Counted from the stretch's first letter, positions 1 to 6,653 are shown. The stretch is DNA of 7,972 nucleotides from Lachnospiraceae bacterium (GCA_028695945.1 JAQVIB010000089.1:1-7972), one strand, 5' to 3'. The notes: generated by a model not told the origin, from the letters alone. A program made the numbers and translations.

Positions 1-884
1 ACAGCGACAATGGCCGCTGTCCCACGTTCATGGGCAATCCCTGCTATTTTTGTATCCTGGTCTGTAATACCTTCGTTTGCATCAATTACAAGTATGGCAA
101 CGTCGCACCTCTCTACTGCCGCAACGGCACGGATAATGCTGAAACGTTCAATATCCTCTTTAATTTTGCTTTTTCTTCTCATTCCTGCGGTGTCTATAAA
201 TACATATTTCTGCCCATCCACCTCAATAGGTGTATCTATGGCATCACGGGTTGTGCCTGGTATATTGCTTACAATAAGTCTGTCCTCACCAAGTATTTTG
301 TTTATTAATGAAGATTTACCTACATTAGGCTTACCAATAATAGCAACCTTAATTTCTTCATTGTTTTCTTCTTCTATATCTTCATTTGGAAATTCTTGTA
401 CAACTGCGTCTAAAAGGTCACCCAAACCAAGCATCTGCCCAGCTGAAATAGGAATAGGCTCACCAATTCCAAGGCTGAAAAATTCGTATATCTCAAGGTT
501 ATCCCGTCTCATATCATCCACTTTGTTAATTGCAAGAACAACCGGTTTCTTTGTACGCCTTAAAATGTTTGCAACCTGCATATCATCATCAATAACGCCT
601 TGCTTAATGTCGCAAACAAAAATAATTACATCGGCAGTTTCAATGGCAATTTCCGCCTGCTGAAGAATTTGTCTTAAAATAACGTCCTCTGCATTAGGTT
701 CCATACCACCAGTATCTATCAGTGTAAATTTATGGTTTAACCACTCAACATCAGCATAGATTCTGTCACGTGTTACACCTGGCGTATCCTGTACTATAGA
801 TATTCTTTCACCCGCAAGTTTATTAAATAATGTAGATTTACCCACATTAGGTCGTCCTACAACTGCTACAATCGGTTTTCCCAT
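1..884 (-). CDS. der: Ribosome-assembly GTPase Der (EngA), 3' end cut off by the window
   Basis: Der is a cytoplasmic GTPase with two G domains in tandem that is needed for maturation of the 50S ribosomal subunit. The reading frame is open without a stop from ATG at 884 to the left edge (294 codons). The family is usually about 440 residues, so the end of the second G domain and the C-terminal KH-like domain lie outside. Visible motifs: first P-loop GRPNVGKST (residues 10-18), TPGVTRD switch I (34-40), DTGG (57-60), NKVD (120-123); then an acidic linker (about 165-178), second P-loop GKPNVGKS (184-191), PGTTRD (209-214) and DTAGMR (231-236). An AGGAGG Shine-Dalgarno 7 nt upstream fixes the start. 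It is the last gene visible in the rnhB-yraN-pgeF-DUF512 operon and is separated from DUF512 by 63 nt with two hairpins. No frame break is seen. Identification is secure. Confidence 0.97.
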   Translation of the reverse strand, partial: MGKPIVAVVGRPNVGKSTLFNKLAGERISIVQDTPGVTRDRIYADVEWLNHKFTLIDTGGMEPNAEDVILRQILQQAEIAIETADVIIFVCDIKQGVIDDDMQVANILRRTKKPVVLAINKVDDMRRDNLEIYEFFSLGIGEPIPISAGQMLGLGDLLDAVVQEFPNEDIEEENNEEIKVAIIGKPNVGKSSLINKILGEDRLIVSNIPGTTRDAIDTPIEVDGQKYVFIDTAGMRRKSKIKEDIERFSIIRAVAAVERCDVAILVIDANEGITDQDTKIAGIAHERGTAAIVA

Positions 885-906
885 TTATTTTCCTCCTATT
901 AAAGCC

Positions 907-950
907 TTGGAACTATTGTTCCAATCCATATAAACCTTCGCTAAGGTTTA
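907..950 (-). repeat. Two tandem hairpins in the DUF512-der gap
   Basis: Two perfect inverted repeats lie back to back. In the minus-strand transcript the first has arms TAAACCTT and AAGGTTTA around a 4-nt loop (931-950) and includes the DUF512 stop codon. The second has arms TTGGAAC and GTTCCAA around a 4-nt loop (907-924) and ends 9 nt before the der AGGAGG. Neither is followed by a run of U, so they do not look like intrinsic terminators. An mRNA processing, stability or translation-tuning role is inference only. Confidence 0.7.
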
Positions 951-2261
951 CTCCAAAATTGTCCTTACAAAATCTTCTCCGCTTTCCTTAGTAATTCTTA
1001 CTTTAACTTCTAGCTCTCTTTCTATATCATCAATAGTTAAATCATCTAATAAGGTAGTCTCTCCACTTCTTAAAAGATTTTGCGGTAAACATAAATAATC
1101 GCCCAACTTCTTATTTTTAAGCTGGTTTATTATGTCGCATCCACAAAGCAAACCAGAAACAGAAATCTTTCCACCGAAAAAATCATTTTCTATGGGAAAA
1201 ACCTGAATTTTAACCCTCGGATATTTTACCATAATTTCTTTACAAAGACCATCTATAAATTCAAAAGCGGCAGTTCCTGTTGCAATGCTAACTATTTTTT
1301 CAAGGTTTTGGTCACCAGTAAGCTCTTCCATGTATGCTTTAAATTCATCTCTCATAAGAGAAATCATGCCTACCCCGTTTTCAATTTGCGGAAAATCTTC
1401 ATATTTTTCAACGGTGGGAAATTCTCTTTCGGCTGTTAAGTAGAACTCATCAGCAATAAATACAAAGGAGCTTCCTATTTCAGCTTTCAGTTTTTTCTGC
1501 CATTTTTCAATAAGGTCTATAACCGCCTCACTATCTGCTTTTTCAAAAGGCTTCATTGGGTACAAACCTTCTCTGTAGCGTGTTAAGCCAATTGGAACAA
1601 CTGAAAGACTTTTTGCATGAGGGAAAAATTTTGACAAGTCCGAAATTGATTTTTCCAGCACCGCCCCATCATTAATTCCATTACAAAGCACAATTTGCAA
1701 GTTCATTTCAATGCCTGCATCTGCAAGGGTCTGCATATGGGTTAGAACTTTATCAGCATTTTTATTGTTCAGCATCTTTTTCCTAAGTTCTAAATCCGTA
1801 GTATGAACTGATATATTTATAGGTGAAAGATGATAATACACAATTCGGTCTATATCCGATTTCTTCATGTTTGTAAGGGTAGCATAATTACCTTGCAAAA
1901 AAGAAAGACGGCTGTCATCATCTTTAAAATACAAAGTTTCACGCATACCTTTAGGCAATTGGTCTATAAAACAAAATATGCATTTGTTAGAACAGCTTTT
2001 AGCATCATCCATCAATCCGCTTTCAAAAACTATGCCAATATCTTCATCATAGTCTTTCTCAATTTCTGCAATGCATTCCTCACCTTGAATGGTTTTGATA
2101 CCCATTTCAATATATTCATCATTTATAAGATAGCGATAGTCAAAAACATCCAGAACTTCTTTGCCGTTTATTGATACAAGAATATCTCCTGGTTCTATTC
2201 CAAGTTCCTCTGCTATGCTGTCCTTCTCTACCTTTATTATTACATTTTCTTTTTTCTTCAA
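948..2261 (-). CDS. PDZ / radical SAM / DUF512 protein of unknown function
   Basis: A 437-residue protein with three parts. Residues about 5-45 resemble a PDZ fold (SIAEELGIEPGDILVSING). A radical SAM-type cysteine cluster CSNKCIFC, spaced CxxxCxxC, has Cys90, Cys94 and Cys97 and is followed by FIDQLPKGMR. The C-terminal half (about 220-430) matches the DUF512 region, including GTAAFEF and LCGCDI stretches. The family is widespread in Firmicutes and Cyanobacteria and often sits beside der; as far as I know its reaction is not established. The Cys motif implies a 4Fe-4S cluster and S-adenosylmethionine cleavage in the cytoplasm. The start is TTG at 2261, chosen because AAGGAG lies 8 nt upstream and the N-terminus would otherwise lose the PDZ region. 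The upstream pgeF stop codon abuts this Shine-Dalgarno, and the gap is 12 nt, so co-translation is likely. Confidence 0.93.
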   Translation of the reverse strand: MKKKENVIIKVEKDSIAEELGIEPGDILVSINGKEVLDVFDYRYLINDEYIEMGIKTIQGEECIAEIEKDYDEDIGIVFESGLMDDAKSCSNKCIFCFIDQLPKGMRETLYFKDDDSRLSFLQGNYATLTNMKKSDIDRIVYYHLSPINISVHTTDLELRKKMLNNKNADKVLTHMQTLADAGIEMNLQIVLCNGINDGAVLEKSISDLSKFFPHAKSLSVVPIGLTRYREGLYPMKPFEKADSEAVIDLIEKWQKKLKAEIGSSFVFIADEFYLTAEREFPTVEKYEDFPQIENGVGMISLMRDEFKAYMEELTGDQNLEKIVSIATGTAAFEFIDGLCKEIMVKYPRVKIQVFPIENDFFGGKISVSGLLCGCDIINQLKNKKLGDYLCLPQNLLRSGETTLLDDLTIDDIERELEVKVRITKESGEDFVRTILE

Positions 2262-2273
2262 TGCTAAAACTCC

Positions 2274-3089
2274 TTAACTCTTTAAGCTGAGAAATGCCGC
2301 AAGACTTCCTCTTTCTTCACCCATTTTTCGATGAGAATAAAATAAATCGTCATGGCACATTGTACAGTAGTTTGTTACCTCTATATTTTCAGGAAGTATT
2401 CCTGCTTCTATCATTAATTCTCGGTTTACGCCCCAAAGGTCAATTTTAAATTTTCCTTCAGAACTTTCGTCATTACATATATATTTGCTGGCAAAAATCA
2501 TTTCTGACATAAACTCATCAGCTACTGGCTTGTCCACTTGAAAACAACAGCCACCAATTGATGGGCCAATTGCAGCAACAATATTTTGGGGATTACAGCC
2601 GAATACCTTCTGCATTTCCTGAACAGTTACCTTAGCCATTTTCCCTACAGTACCTTTCCATCCAGAATGAGAAAGACCAATTACATTTTTAATCGGGTCT
2701 ACAAAAAACAACGGTACACAATCAGCATGGAATGTAACTAAAACCACATCCGGTTCATTTGTAATATATCCATCGAAATCAGTAATTTTGCTTTCAAAAA
2801 CCACACCGCAGCCACAGTCATTCTTTGTAACTGTTTTAATTTTGGTACCATGTATCTGCTTTCCAAAAACCATTTCCCTATGGTCCATATCATTAACTTG
2901 GCAAATGCGTCTAAAATTTTCTGAAACTCTTTCCCGATTATCACCACGGTTGTAGCCTAAATTTAGGCTTGACAATTTTCCTTCACTAACGCCGCCAACC
3001 CTTGTTGAAAAGCAGTGATTAACAATTCCCGTTTTTTCTATATTTTCAAAGGTGAAAAACTTCACCCCGTTTTTTTCACAAAGTTTCAT
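2274..3089 (-). CDS. pgeF: PgeF/YfiH/YlmD-family enzyme (laccase-domain purine nucleoside phosphorylase-like)
   Basis: A 271-residue protein of the YfiH/DUF152 family, formerly called polyphenol oxidase or multicopper oxidase-like. Members have been shown to act as purine nucleoside phosphorylase/adenosine deaminase-type enzymes or as editing enzymes that hydrolyse faulty murein precursors (E. coli PgeF); which applies here cannot be told. The metal/active-site motifs are present: FGKQIHG with His80, THADCVP-type HADCVP with Cys124, and SHSGWKG with His141. Also seen are STRVGGVS near the N-terminus and GPSIGGCCF (175-183). I chose ATG at 3089, which has GAGGAG 10 nt upstream and gives the usual family length. 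The TTG at 3119 and ATG at 3113 would overlap yraN and lack a clear Shine-Dalgarno. It lies 4 nt after yraN within the operon. The C-terminal family motif GRMAA reads GSLAA here. Confidence 0.94.
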   Translation of the reverse strand: MKLCEKNGVKFFTFENIEKTGIVNHCFSTRVGGVSEGKLSSLNLGYNRGDNRERVSENFRRICQVNDMDHREMVFGKQIHGTKIKTVTKNDCGCGVVFESKITDFDGYITNEPDVVLVTFHADCVPLFFVDPIKNVIGLSHSGWKGTVGKMAKVTVQEMQKVFGCNPQNIVAAIGPSIGGCCFQVDKPVADEFMSEMIFASKYICNDESSEGKFKIDLWGVNRELMIEAGILPENIEVTNYCTMCHDDLFYSHRKMGEERGSLAAFLSLKS

Positions 3090-3093
3090 TTTC

Positions 3094-3462
3094 TTAATAC
3101 TCCTCAAAGGCATTTTCAATGTGTCTGTAAAGAGGTTTTTCCCCTCCTAATATTTCCATTACGTCAAATCTGAAATCGCAATCATAAAGACTATTTTTTT
3201 GGATATAGTTTTTTGCTGTAGCTATAATTTTTTGCTGCTTTCGGTAATCTACTGCCTCTGCCGGATTCCCTTTATCAGTATTTTGCCTATACTTTACCTC
3301 CACAAACACAATATACCCTTTATGTTTTGCAATTATATCTATTTCGCCAGTTCTAAGCCTAAAGTTTTTATCAAGTATAGTATATCCCTTTTTTTTCAAA
3401 ACTTTTGCTGCAAGTTCTTCACCAAAGTCGCCTTTTTGTTTATTTTCTTCTTTACCAGCCAT
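3094..3462 (-). CDS. yraN: YraN family (UPF0102) endonuclease-like protein
   Basis: A 122-residue protein of the UPF0102 family, which has a restriction-endonuclease-like PD-(D/E)xK fold. The core is visible: GDFGEELAAKVLKKKGY at the N-terminus, GEIDIIA (39-45, Asp42) and VFVEVKYR (52-59, Glu55 and Lys57), then RFDVMEI (98-104). These residues fit a metal-dependent nuclease site, but the cellular substrate of the family is not well established; a DNA repair or recombination role is inference. ATG at 3462 is preceded by GTGAGG with a 6-nt spacer. A GTG at 3474 overlapping the rnhB stop would add four residues but has no Shine-Dalgarno. The rnhB-yraN adjacency is common in bacteria and supports the call. 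It shares the operon promoter upstream of rnhB. Confidence 0.93.
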   Translation of the reverse strand: MAGKEENKQKGDFGEELAAKVLKKKGYTILDKNFRLRTGEIDIIAKHKGYIVFVEVKYRQNTDKGNPAEAVDYRKQQKIIATAKNYIQKNSLYDCDFRFDVMEILGGEKPLYRHIENAFEEY

Positions 3463-3470
3463 ATGTAACC

Positions 3471-4235
3471 TCACAAAAAATTTTTCACAAAACTACGCCT
3501 GTGAATTGGACAAATTCCAATTTGCTTAATAGCCTCAATGTGTTTATGCGATCCATATCCTTTGTTTTGTTCAAAATCATATCCCGGAAATATTTCAGCG
3601 TAATCCTTCATAAGCCTGTCTCTAGTTACCTTAGCCATTATACTTGCCGCACCTATGGATATACTTTTTGCATCACCCTTAATAATGCCTTTTTGTTTTA
3701 TTTCTATATTGGGTATTGTTACAGCATCAACTAAAATATAATCTGGCTTAATCTTCAACCCGACTATACATTGCTGCATAGCCTTGTAGGTTGCCTGAAG
3801 TATGTTTATTTCATCAATCTCCGCTGGAGAAACAATACCAATAGAATAATCCACAGCTTCCTTTACAATTATGTCGTAAAGTTCTTCTCTTTTAGCCTCT
3901 GAAAGCTTTTTGCTGTCGTTTATTCCTTCTATCATTGCACCTTGCTTCAATATAACTACTGCTGTAACTACAGGCCCTGCCAAAGGCCCTCTTCCAACCT
4001 CGTCTATACCTGCAACATATGTACATCCATTTAGGTAGCACTCTTTTTCGTAGGCAGAAATTTCTTCAAGGCGTTTAAATTCATTCAAATAATTTTCATA
4101 CCGCTTTTGGGCACTTGCAACAAGCTTTATAACACCTTTTCTCTCATCTGCCATAAATTCTGCAACTGCCTGTGGAATTTCCGTAACTTCCAGCTCTTCA
4201 AGCTTTTCCTTAATTTTTGAAATTGCCTCTGCCAT
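3471..4235 (-). CDS. rnhB: Ribonuclease HII
   Basis: RNase HII cuts the RNA strand of RNA-DNA hybrids and starts removal of single ribonucleotides misincorporated into DNA. The protein has 254 residues, matching the Firmicutes form of about 255, with the N-terminal substrate-binding extension (residues 1-70) ahead of the catalytic domain. The acidic site is complete: AGIDEVGRGPLAGPVV gives Asp78 and Glu79, ILVDAV gives Asp170, and KGDAKSISIGAASI gives Asp188. GYGSHKH and CPIHRRSF complete the family signature. ATG at 4235 has AAAGGCGG 7 nt upstream. This is the first gene of the operon, about 25 nt downstream of a strong promoter, and it follows the rnjA terminator. Its stop overlaps an alternative GTG of yraN. 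Confidence 0.97.
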   Translation of the reverse strand: MAEAISKIKEKLEELEVTEIPQAVAEFMADERKGVIKLVASAQKRYENYLNEFKRLEEISAYEKECYLNGCTYVAGIDEVGRGPLAGPVVTAVVILKQGAMIEGINDSKKLSEAKREELYDIIVKEAVDYSIGIVSPAEIDEINILQATYKAMQQCIVGLKIKPDYILVDAVTIPNIEIKQKGIIKGDAKSISIGAASIMAKVTRDRLMKDYAEIFPGYDFEQNKGYGSHKHIEAIKQIGICPIHRRSFVKNFL

Positions 4236-4260
4236 TTTATTCCCGCCTTTCAGTTATTTT

Positions 4261-4289
4261 AGTATACACGCAAACACTATGTTTGTCTA
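4261..4289 (-). promoter_or_regulatory. Sigma-A-type promoter for the rnhB-yraN-pgeF-DUF512-der operon
   Basis: On the minus strand, -35 TAGACA (4289-4284; five of six consensus positions) and -10 TATACT (4266-4261; five of six) are separated by exactly 17 nt. Transcription would begin near 4254, leaving a leader of about 20 nt with the rnhB Shine-Dalgarno. It sits directly after the rnjA terminator, exactly where an independent operon start is expected. This is a prediction from sequence; no start site is known. Confidence 0.75.
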
Positions 4290-4305
4290 CAGAACCACAG
4301 CACAT

Positions 4306-4346
4306 AAAAAGCCACTTTAAGATGATTTTTCACCTTAAAGCAGCTT
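4306..4346 (-). terminator. Intrinsic terminator of rnjA
   Basis: In the minus-strand transcript, arms 4346-4331 and 4324-4309 pair over 16 positions around a 6-nt loop, followed by a U run (complement of 4306-4310). Three of the pairs are G-U in this direction and would be A-C mismatches if read from the plus strand, so the structure is specific to leftward transcription. It lies 38 nt after the rnjA stop and separates rnjA from the rnhB operon. Confidence 0.85.
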
Positions 4347-4383
4347 GTTTAAAAGCATATTTTTTAACTTTTCAGTTTAATTT

Positions 4384-6054
4384 CTACACTTCCATTATTA
4401 TAGGAAGTATCATAGGGCTTCGTTTTGTTGTTTGCCATACATAATCCTTAAGTGTATCTCTAATAAGGTTTTTGATATATGACCAACCAACCGTACCAGA
4501 AAAGTCGCACTTGTCAAGGGCATCGGCAACTGCCTTTCTAGCACCTTCCATAAGCTTTTCAGACTCACGAACATACACAAAACCACGAGATATAATATCT
4601 GGCCCTGCAAGCATAGCTCCACTTTGTTTCTCCATACTTACAACCACCACCATCAAACCGTCCTCACTTAAATGCTTTCTGTCACGCAATACAATATTTC
4701 CTACATCGCCTACACCTAAACCATCAACCAGAAGCTGACCGCTTGGAACAGTTCCATTTACTCTTGCTTCCTTTTTAGAAAGCTCAAGAACCTCACCAAT
4801 GCTCATAAGGAAAATATTTTCCTTTGGAATACCCATTGAAATAGCAAGCTTTTTGTGTGCAGAAAGATGAATGTATTCACCATGAACAGGCATAAAATAT
4901 TGTGGCTTTGTTAAGGCAAGCATAAGCTTAAGTTCTTCTTCACGTGCATGACCAGAAACATGAATTTCTTCCATATCTCCGTAAACCACGTCTGCCCCTC
5001 TTTTAATTAGCTCGTTAATAACCTTTAAGATGCTTTTTTCATTACCAGGTATGCTTGATGCACTAATGATAATTTTATCTCCTGGCTTAACCGTAACCTG
5101 TCTATGGTCACTTGATGCTATTCTTGAGAGGGCACTCATTGTTTCCCCTTGAGAACCAGTTGTAATAATTACAAGCTGTTCGTCAGAATAGTTTTTAATT
5201 TCTGATATATCAATAATGGTATTTGGCGGAATATTAAGATACTCAAGTTCAGTACTTGTTCTAACCGCATTAACCATACTTCTTCCAATAATAGCAACCT
5301 TACGCTTTGTTTTGTGTGCTGAATTAATTATCTGCTGAATACGGTGTATGTTTGAAGAGAATGTAGCAACCATAATTCTATTCTTCGGTGTATCTTCAAA
5401 TATTTTATCAAACACACCACCAACGCTTTTTTCTGATATTGTAAAACCTCTTCTTTCAGCATTTGTACTATCGCTTAAAAGCAACAATACGCCCTCTTTG
5501 CCAAGCTCTGCAAAACGGTGCAGATCAATAATGTCACCATCAATAGGTGTGTAATCAATTTTAAAATCTCCTGTGTGAACAATTGTTCCAATAGGTGTTG
5601 TAATAGCCATAGCAACAGCATCTGCAATTGAATGATTTGTGTGTATAAACTCAACCTTAAACTGACCAAGCTTAATAGTCTCTCCTGGAACAATTACATG
5701 TCTTGTTGTACTTTCCATAAGACCGTGCTCTTTAAGCTTGTTCTCCAAAAGTCCAAGCGTTAATCGTGTTCCAAACAATGGCACATTAATTTCTTTAAGA
5801 ACGTAAGGTAATGCACCAATGTGGTCCTCATGCCCGTGAGTAAGTAAAATACCTCTAATTCTATCAATGTTTCTTTTCAAATACGTAATATCTGGAATCA
5901 CCAAATCAATTCCCAACATATCATCCTCTGGGAATGCTAATCCGCAGTCTACAATAATAATATCCTGATTATACTCAAAAACTGTCAAGTTTTTCCCGAT
6001 CTCTTGAAGCCCACCAAGGGATATTACCTTAAGTTTCGGTTTTTTTGTAGCCAA
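4384..6054 (-). CDS. rnjA: Ribonuclease J (metallo-beta-lactamase / beta-CASP)
   Basis: RNase J has 5'-to-3' exonuclease and endonuclease activity and is central to mRNA decay and rRNA maturation in Firmicutes. At 556 residues it nearly equals B. subtilis RNase J1 (555). The zinc site is complete: HGHEDH (His73, His75, Asp77, His78), His141 in HTNHS, Asp163 in HTGDFK and His391 in PVHGEY. Beta-CASP elements include ATFSSNIHR (230-238), GRSMVNAVR, TTGSQGE (298-304) and VSGHA (366-370). A C-terminal domain of about 100 residues follows. The start is TTG at 6054, because GGAGGAG lies 5 nt upstream; the in-frame GTG at 6096 would translate through that site and lacks its own. The start codon lies in a T7/A7 inverted repeat. 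The gene has its own terminator. A single copy is seen here, so J1 and J2 cannot be told apart. Confidence 0.96.
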   Translation of the reverse strand: MATKKPKLKVISLGGLQEIGKNLTVFEYNQDIIIVDCGLAFPEDDMLGIDLVIPDITYLKRNIDRIRGILLTHGHEDHIGALPYVLKEINVPLFGTRLTLGLLENKLKEHGLMESTTRHVIVPGETIKLGQFKVEFIHTNHSIADAVAMAITTPIGTIVHTGDFKIDYTPIDGDIIDLHRFAELGKEGVLLLLSDSTNAERRGFTISEKSVGGVFDKIFEDTPKNRIMVATFSSNIHRIQQIINSAHKTKRKVAIIGRSMVNAVRTSTELEYLNIPPNTIIDISEIKNYSDEQLVIITTGSQGETMSALSRIASSDHRQVTVKPGDKIIISASSIPGNEKSILKVINELIKRGADVVYGDMEEIHVSGHAREEELKLMLALTKPQYFMPVHGEYIHLSAHKKLAISMGIPKENIFLMSIGEVLELSKKEARVNGTVPSGQLLVDGLGVGDVGNIVLRDRKHLSEDGLMVVVVSMEKQSGAMLAGPDIISRGFVYVRESEKLMEGARKAVADALDKCDFSGTVGWSYIKNLIRDTLKDYVWQTTKRSPMILPIIMEV

Positions 6055-6066
6055 AAAAACTCCTCC
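6039..6066 (-). promoter_or_regulatory. rnjA ribosome binding site and TTG start within a T7/A7 inverted repeat
   Basis: GGAGGAG (6066-6060) precedes TTG (6054-6052) by five T. In the mRNA, a G followed by seven U (6060-6053) can pair with seven A and a C (6046-6039) around the 6-nt loop GGCUAC, a perfect 8-bp stem. The first two bases of the start codon are in the stem. This decides the start and may affect initiation; the stem is nearly all A-U, so its strength is uncertain. Confidence 0.65.
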
Positions 6067-6134
6067 TTCTTTAATAATTATAATTTGTCCGTCCACAACA
6101 TAAAAATCCTAACAGCTAAAATTCACCGTCAAGA

Positions 6135-6163
6135 ATTATCTGCTTTATTTTTATTAATTCCAA
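6135..6163 (-). promoter_or_regulatory. Candidate rnjA promoter
   Basis: On the minus strand, TTGGAA (6163-6158; four of six) and GATAAT (6140-6135; five of six) are 17 nt apart, giving a leader of about 75 nt before the rnjA start. A second candidate overlaps downstream: TTGACG (6132-6127; five of six) with an extended TGTTAGGAT (6114-6106), but with a short 15-nt spacer. Either or both could drive rnjA. The sequence alone does not decide. Confidence 0.5.
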
Positions 6164-6288
6164 AAATACACTGTTTTATGCACCCTAAATAACCCATCCG
6201 TATATGGGTAAATTAATTTGCATACACAAATAAGACTGCCTTAAACCTATATCTTAAATGAATACACCACAAACACGCCATCATTCTA

Positions 6289-6331
6289 AGATAAATTTAC
6301 AGCCCAGTTTCTTACGCTTTATCTGTAAATT
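6289..6331 (-). repeat. Inverted repeat with two mutually exclusive pairings
   Basis: In the transcript, AATTTACAG (6331-6323) can pair perfectly with CTGTAAATT (6302-6294) across a 20-nt loop. Alternatively AGATAAA (6324-6318) can pair with TTTATCT (6295-6289). The two stems share bases, so only one can form. The stems are AT-rich, and a regulatory meaning is unproven. Confidence 0.5.
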
Positions 6332-6342
6332 GGATTTATATC

Positions 6343-6367
6343 TAAAAGACTATTAGCTAGTCTTCTA
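6343..6367 (-). terminator. Weak hairpin terminator candidate after DUF1292
   Basis: Arms TAGAAGACTA (6367-6358) and TAGTCTTTTA (6352-6343) form a 10-bp stem with one G-U pair and a 5-nt loop. The DUF1292 stop codon TAG overlaps the 5' arm and loop. The T-rich stretch lies within the 3' arm and no clean U run follows, so termination may be partial, allowing read-through into rnjA. Confidence 0.4.
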
Positions 6368-6653
6368 TTTCAACATCATACTCATCGTTTGCATTTTGAA
6401 AAAGTTCTGCAACTTTATCAAATTCAGCATCGTCTTCAATAAGCTCGTAATTTACCTCTTCACCATCTTCAGCAGTCTTTTTAAGTATCATTGCCTCTGC
6501 ATTTTCGTCATCCAAAAGTTCTGCTTCAAGTACAAGTATATAACTTTGTCCATCCGACTCAACTGCATCTATTACAGCAAATTCAACCTCTTCACCATTC
6601 TCGTCTGTTAACATAATTGTTTCAAATTCTTCAAAATCATTTTCAAATCCCAT
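6357..6653 (-). CDS. DUF1292 family small acidic protein
   Basis: A 98-residue protein recognised as DUF1292 (YrzB-like) by the N-terminal pattern ETIMLTDENGEEVEFAVIDAVESDG and the YILVLEAE strand, and by its position after ireB and ruvX, an arrangement conserved in many Firmicutes. The family's function is not known to me. It is strikingly acidic: 36 of 98 residues are Asp or Glu, against three Lys and no Arg or His. There is no signal peptide or membrane segment, so it is presumably cytoplasmic. ATG at 6653 has AAAAGGAG 9 nt upstream, and the gap after ruvX is 15 nt, consistent with one transcript. Its stop codon is inside a hairpin that may end the operon. Confidence 0.9.
   Translation of the reverse strand: MGFENDFEEFETIMLTDENGEEVEFAVIDAVESDGQSYILVLEAELLDDENAEAMILKKTAEDGEEVNYELIEDDAEFDKVAELFQNANDEYDVEIED

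Larger units (their letters stand above)
6055..6356 (-). other. Non-coding region between DUF1292 and rnjA (rnjA leader)
   Basis: These 302 nt contain no credible gene. They hold, in transcription order, a weak hairpin after DUF1292, a 9-bp inverted repeat with an overlapping alternative pairing (6289-6331), a small hairpin with arms ACCCAT/ATGGGT (6192-6209), two promoter candidates (6106-6163), and the rnjA ribosome binding site. A seven-codon reading frame, ATG 6101 to TAA 6078, has AGGA 5 nt upstream and could be a leader peptide, though it may be chance. No known riboswitch or T-box was recognised. Confidence 0.6.

Noticed and set aside
10..663. A 217-codon plus-strand open frame
   Set aside because: It lies antisense to der, whose minus-strand frame has every GTPase motif in order. 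The plus-strand product is Ser/Ile/Thr-rich with no recognisable domain and no good ribosome binding site; it is a shadow.
3090..3119. Earlier TTG/ATG starts for pgeF at 3119 and 3113
   Set aside because: They overlap the end of yraN and lack a clear ribosome binding site; ATG 3089 follows GAGGAG and gives the usual length.
3463..3474. GTG start of yraN overlapping the rnhB stop
   Set aside because: No Shine-Dalgarno precedes it, whereas ATG 3462 has GAGG at a 6-nt spacing.
1830..4738. Several plus-strand open frames of 60-114 codons antisense to the DUF512, pgeF, yraN, rnhB and rnjA genes
   Set aside because: Each is antisense to or mostly within a well-supported gene; their Phe/Ile/Ser/Cys-rich products look like complements of Lys/Glu-rich coding sequence.
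6055..6096. Upstream GTG start for rnjA adding 14 residues
   Set aside because: The added residues translate the GGAGGAG ribosome binding site itself, and no Shine-Dalgarno precedes the GTG; TTG at 6054 gives the normal RNase J length.
6192..6209. Hairpin ACCCAT/ATGGGT as a terminator or riboswitch
   Set aside because: The stem is only 6 bp with no U run on either strand, and nothing around it matches a riboswitch I know.
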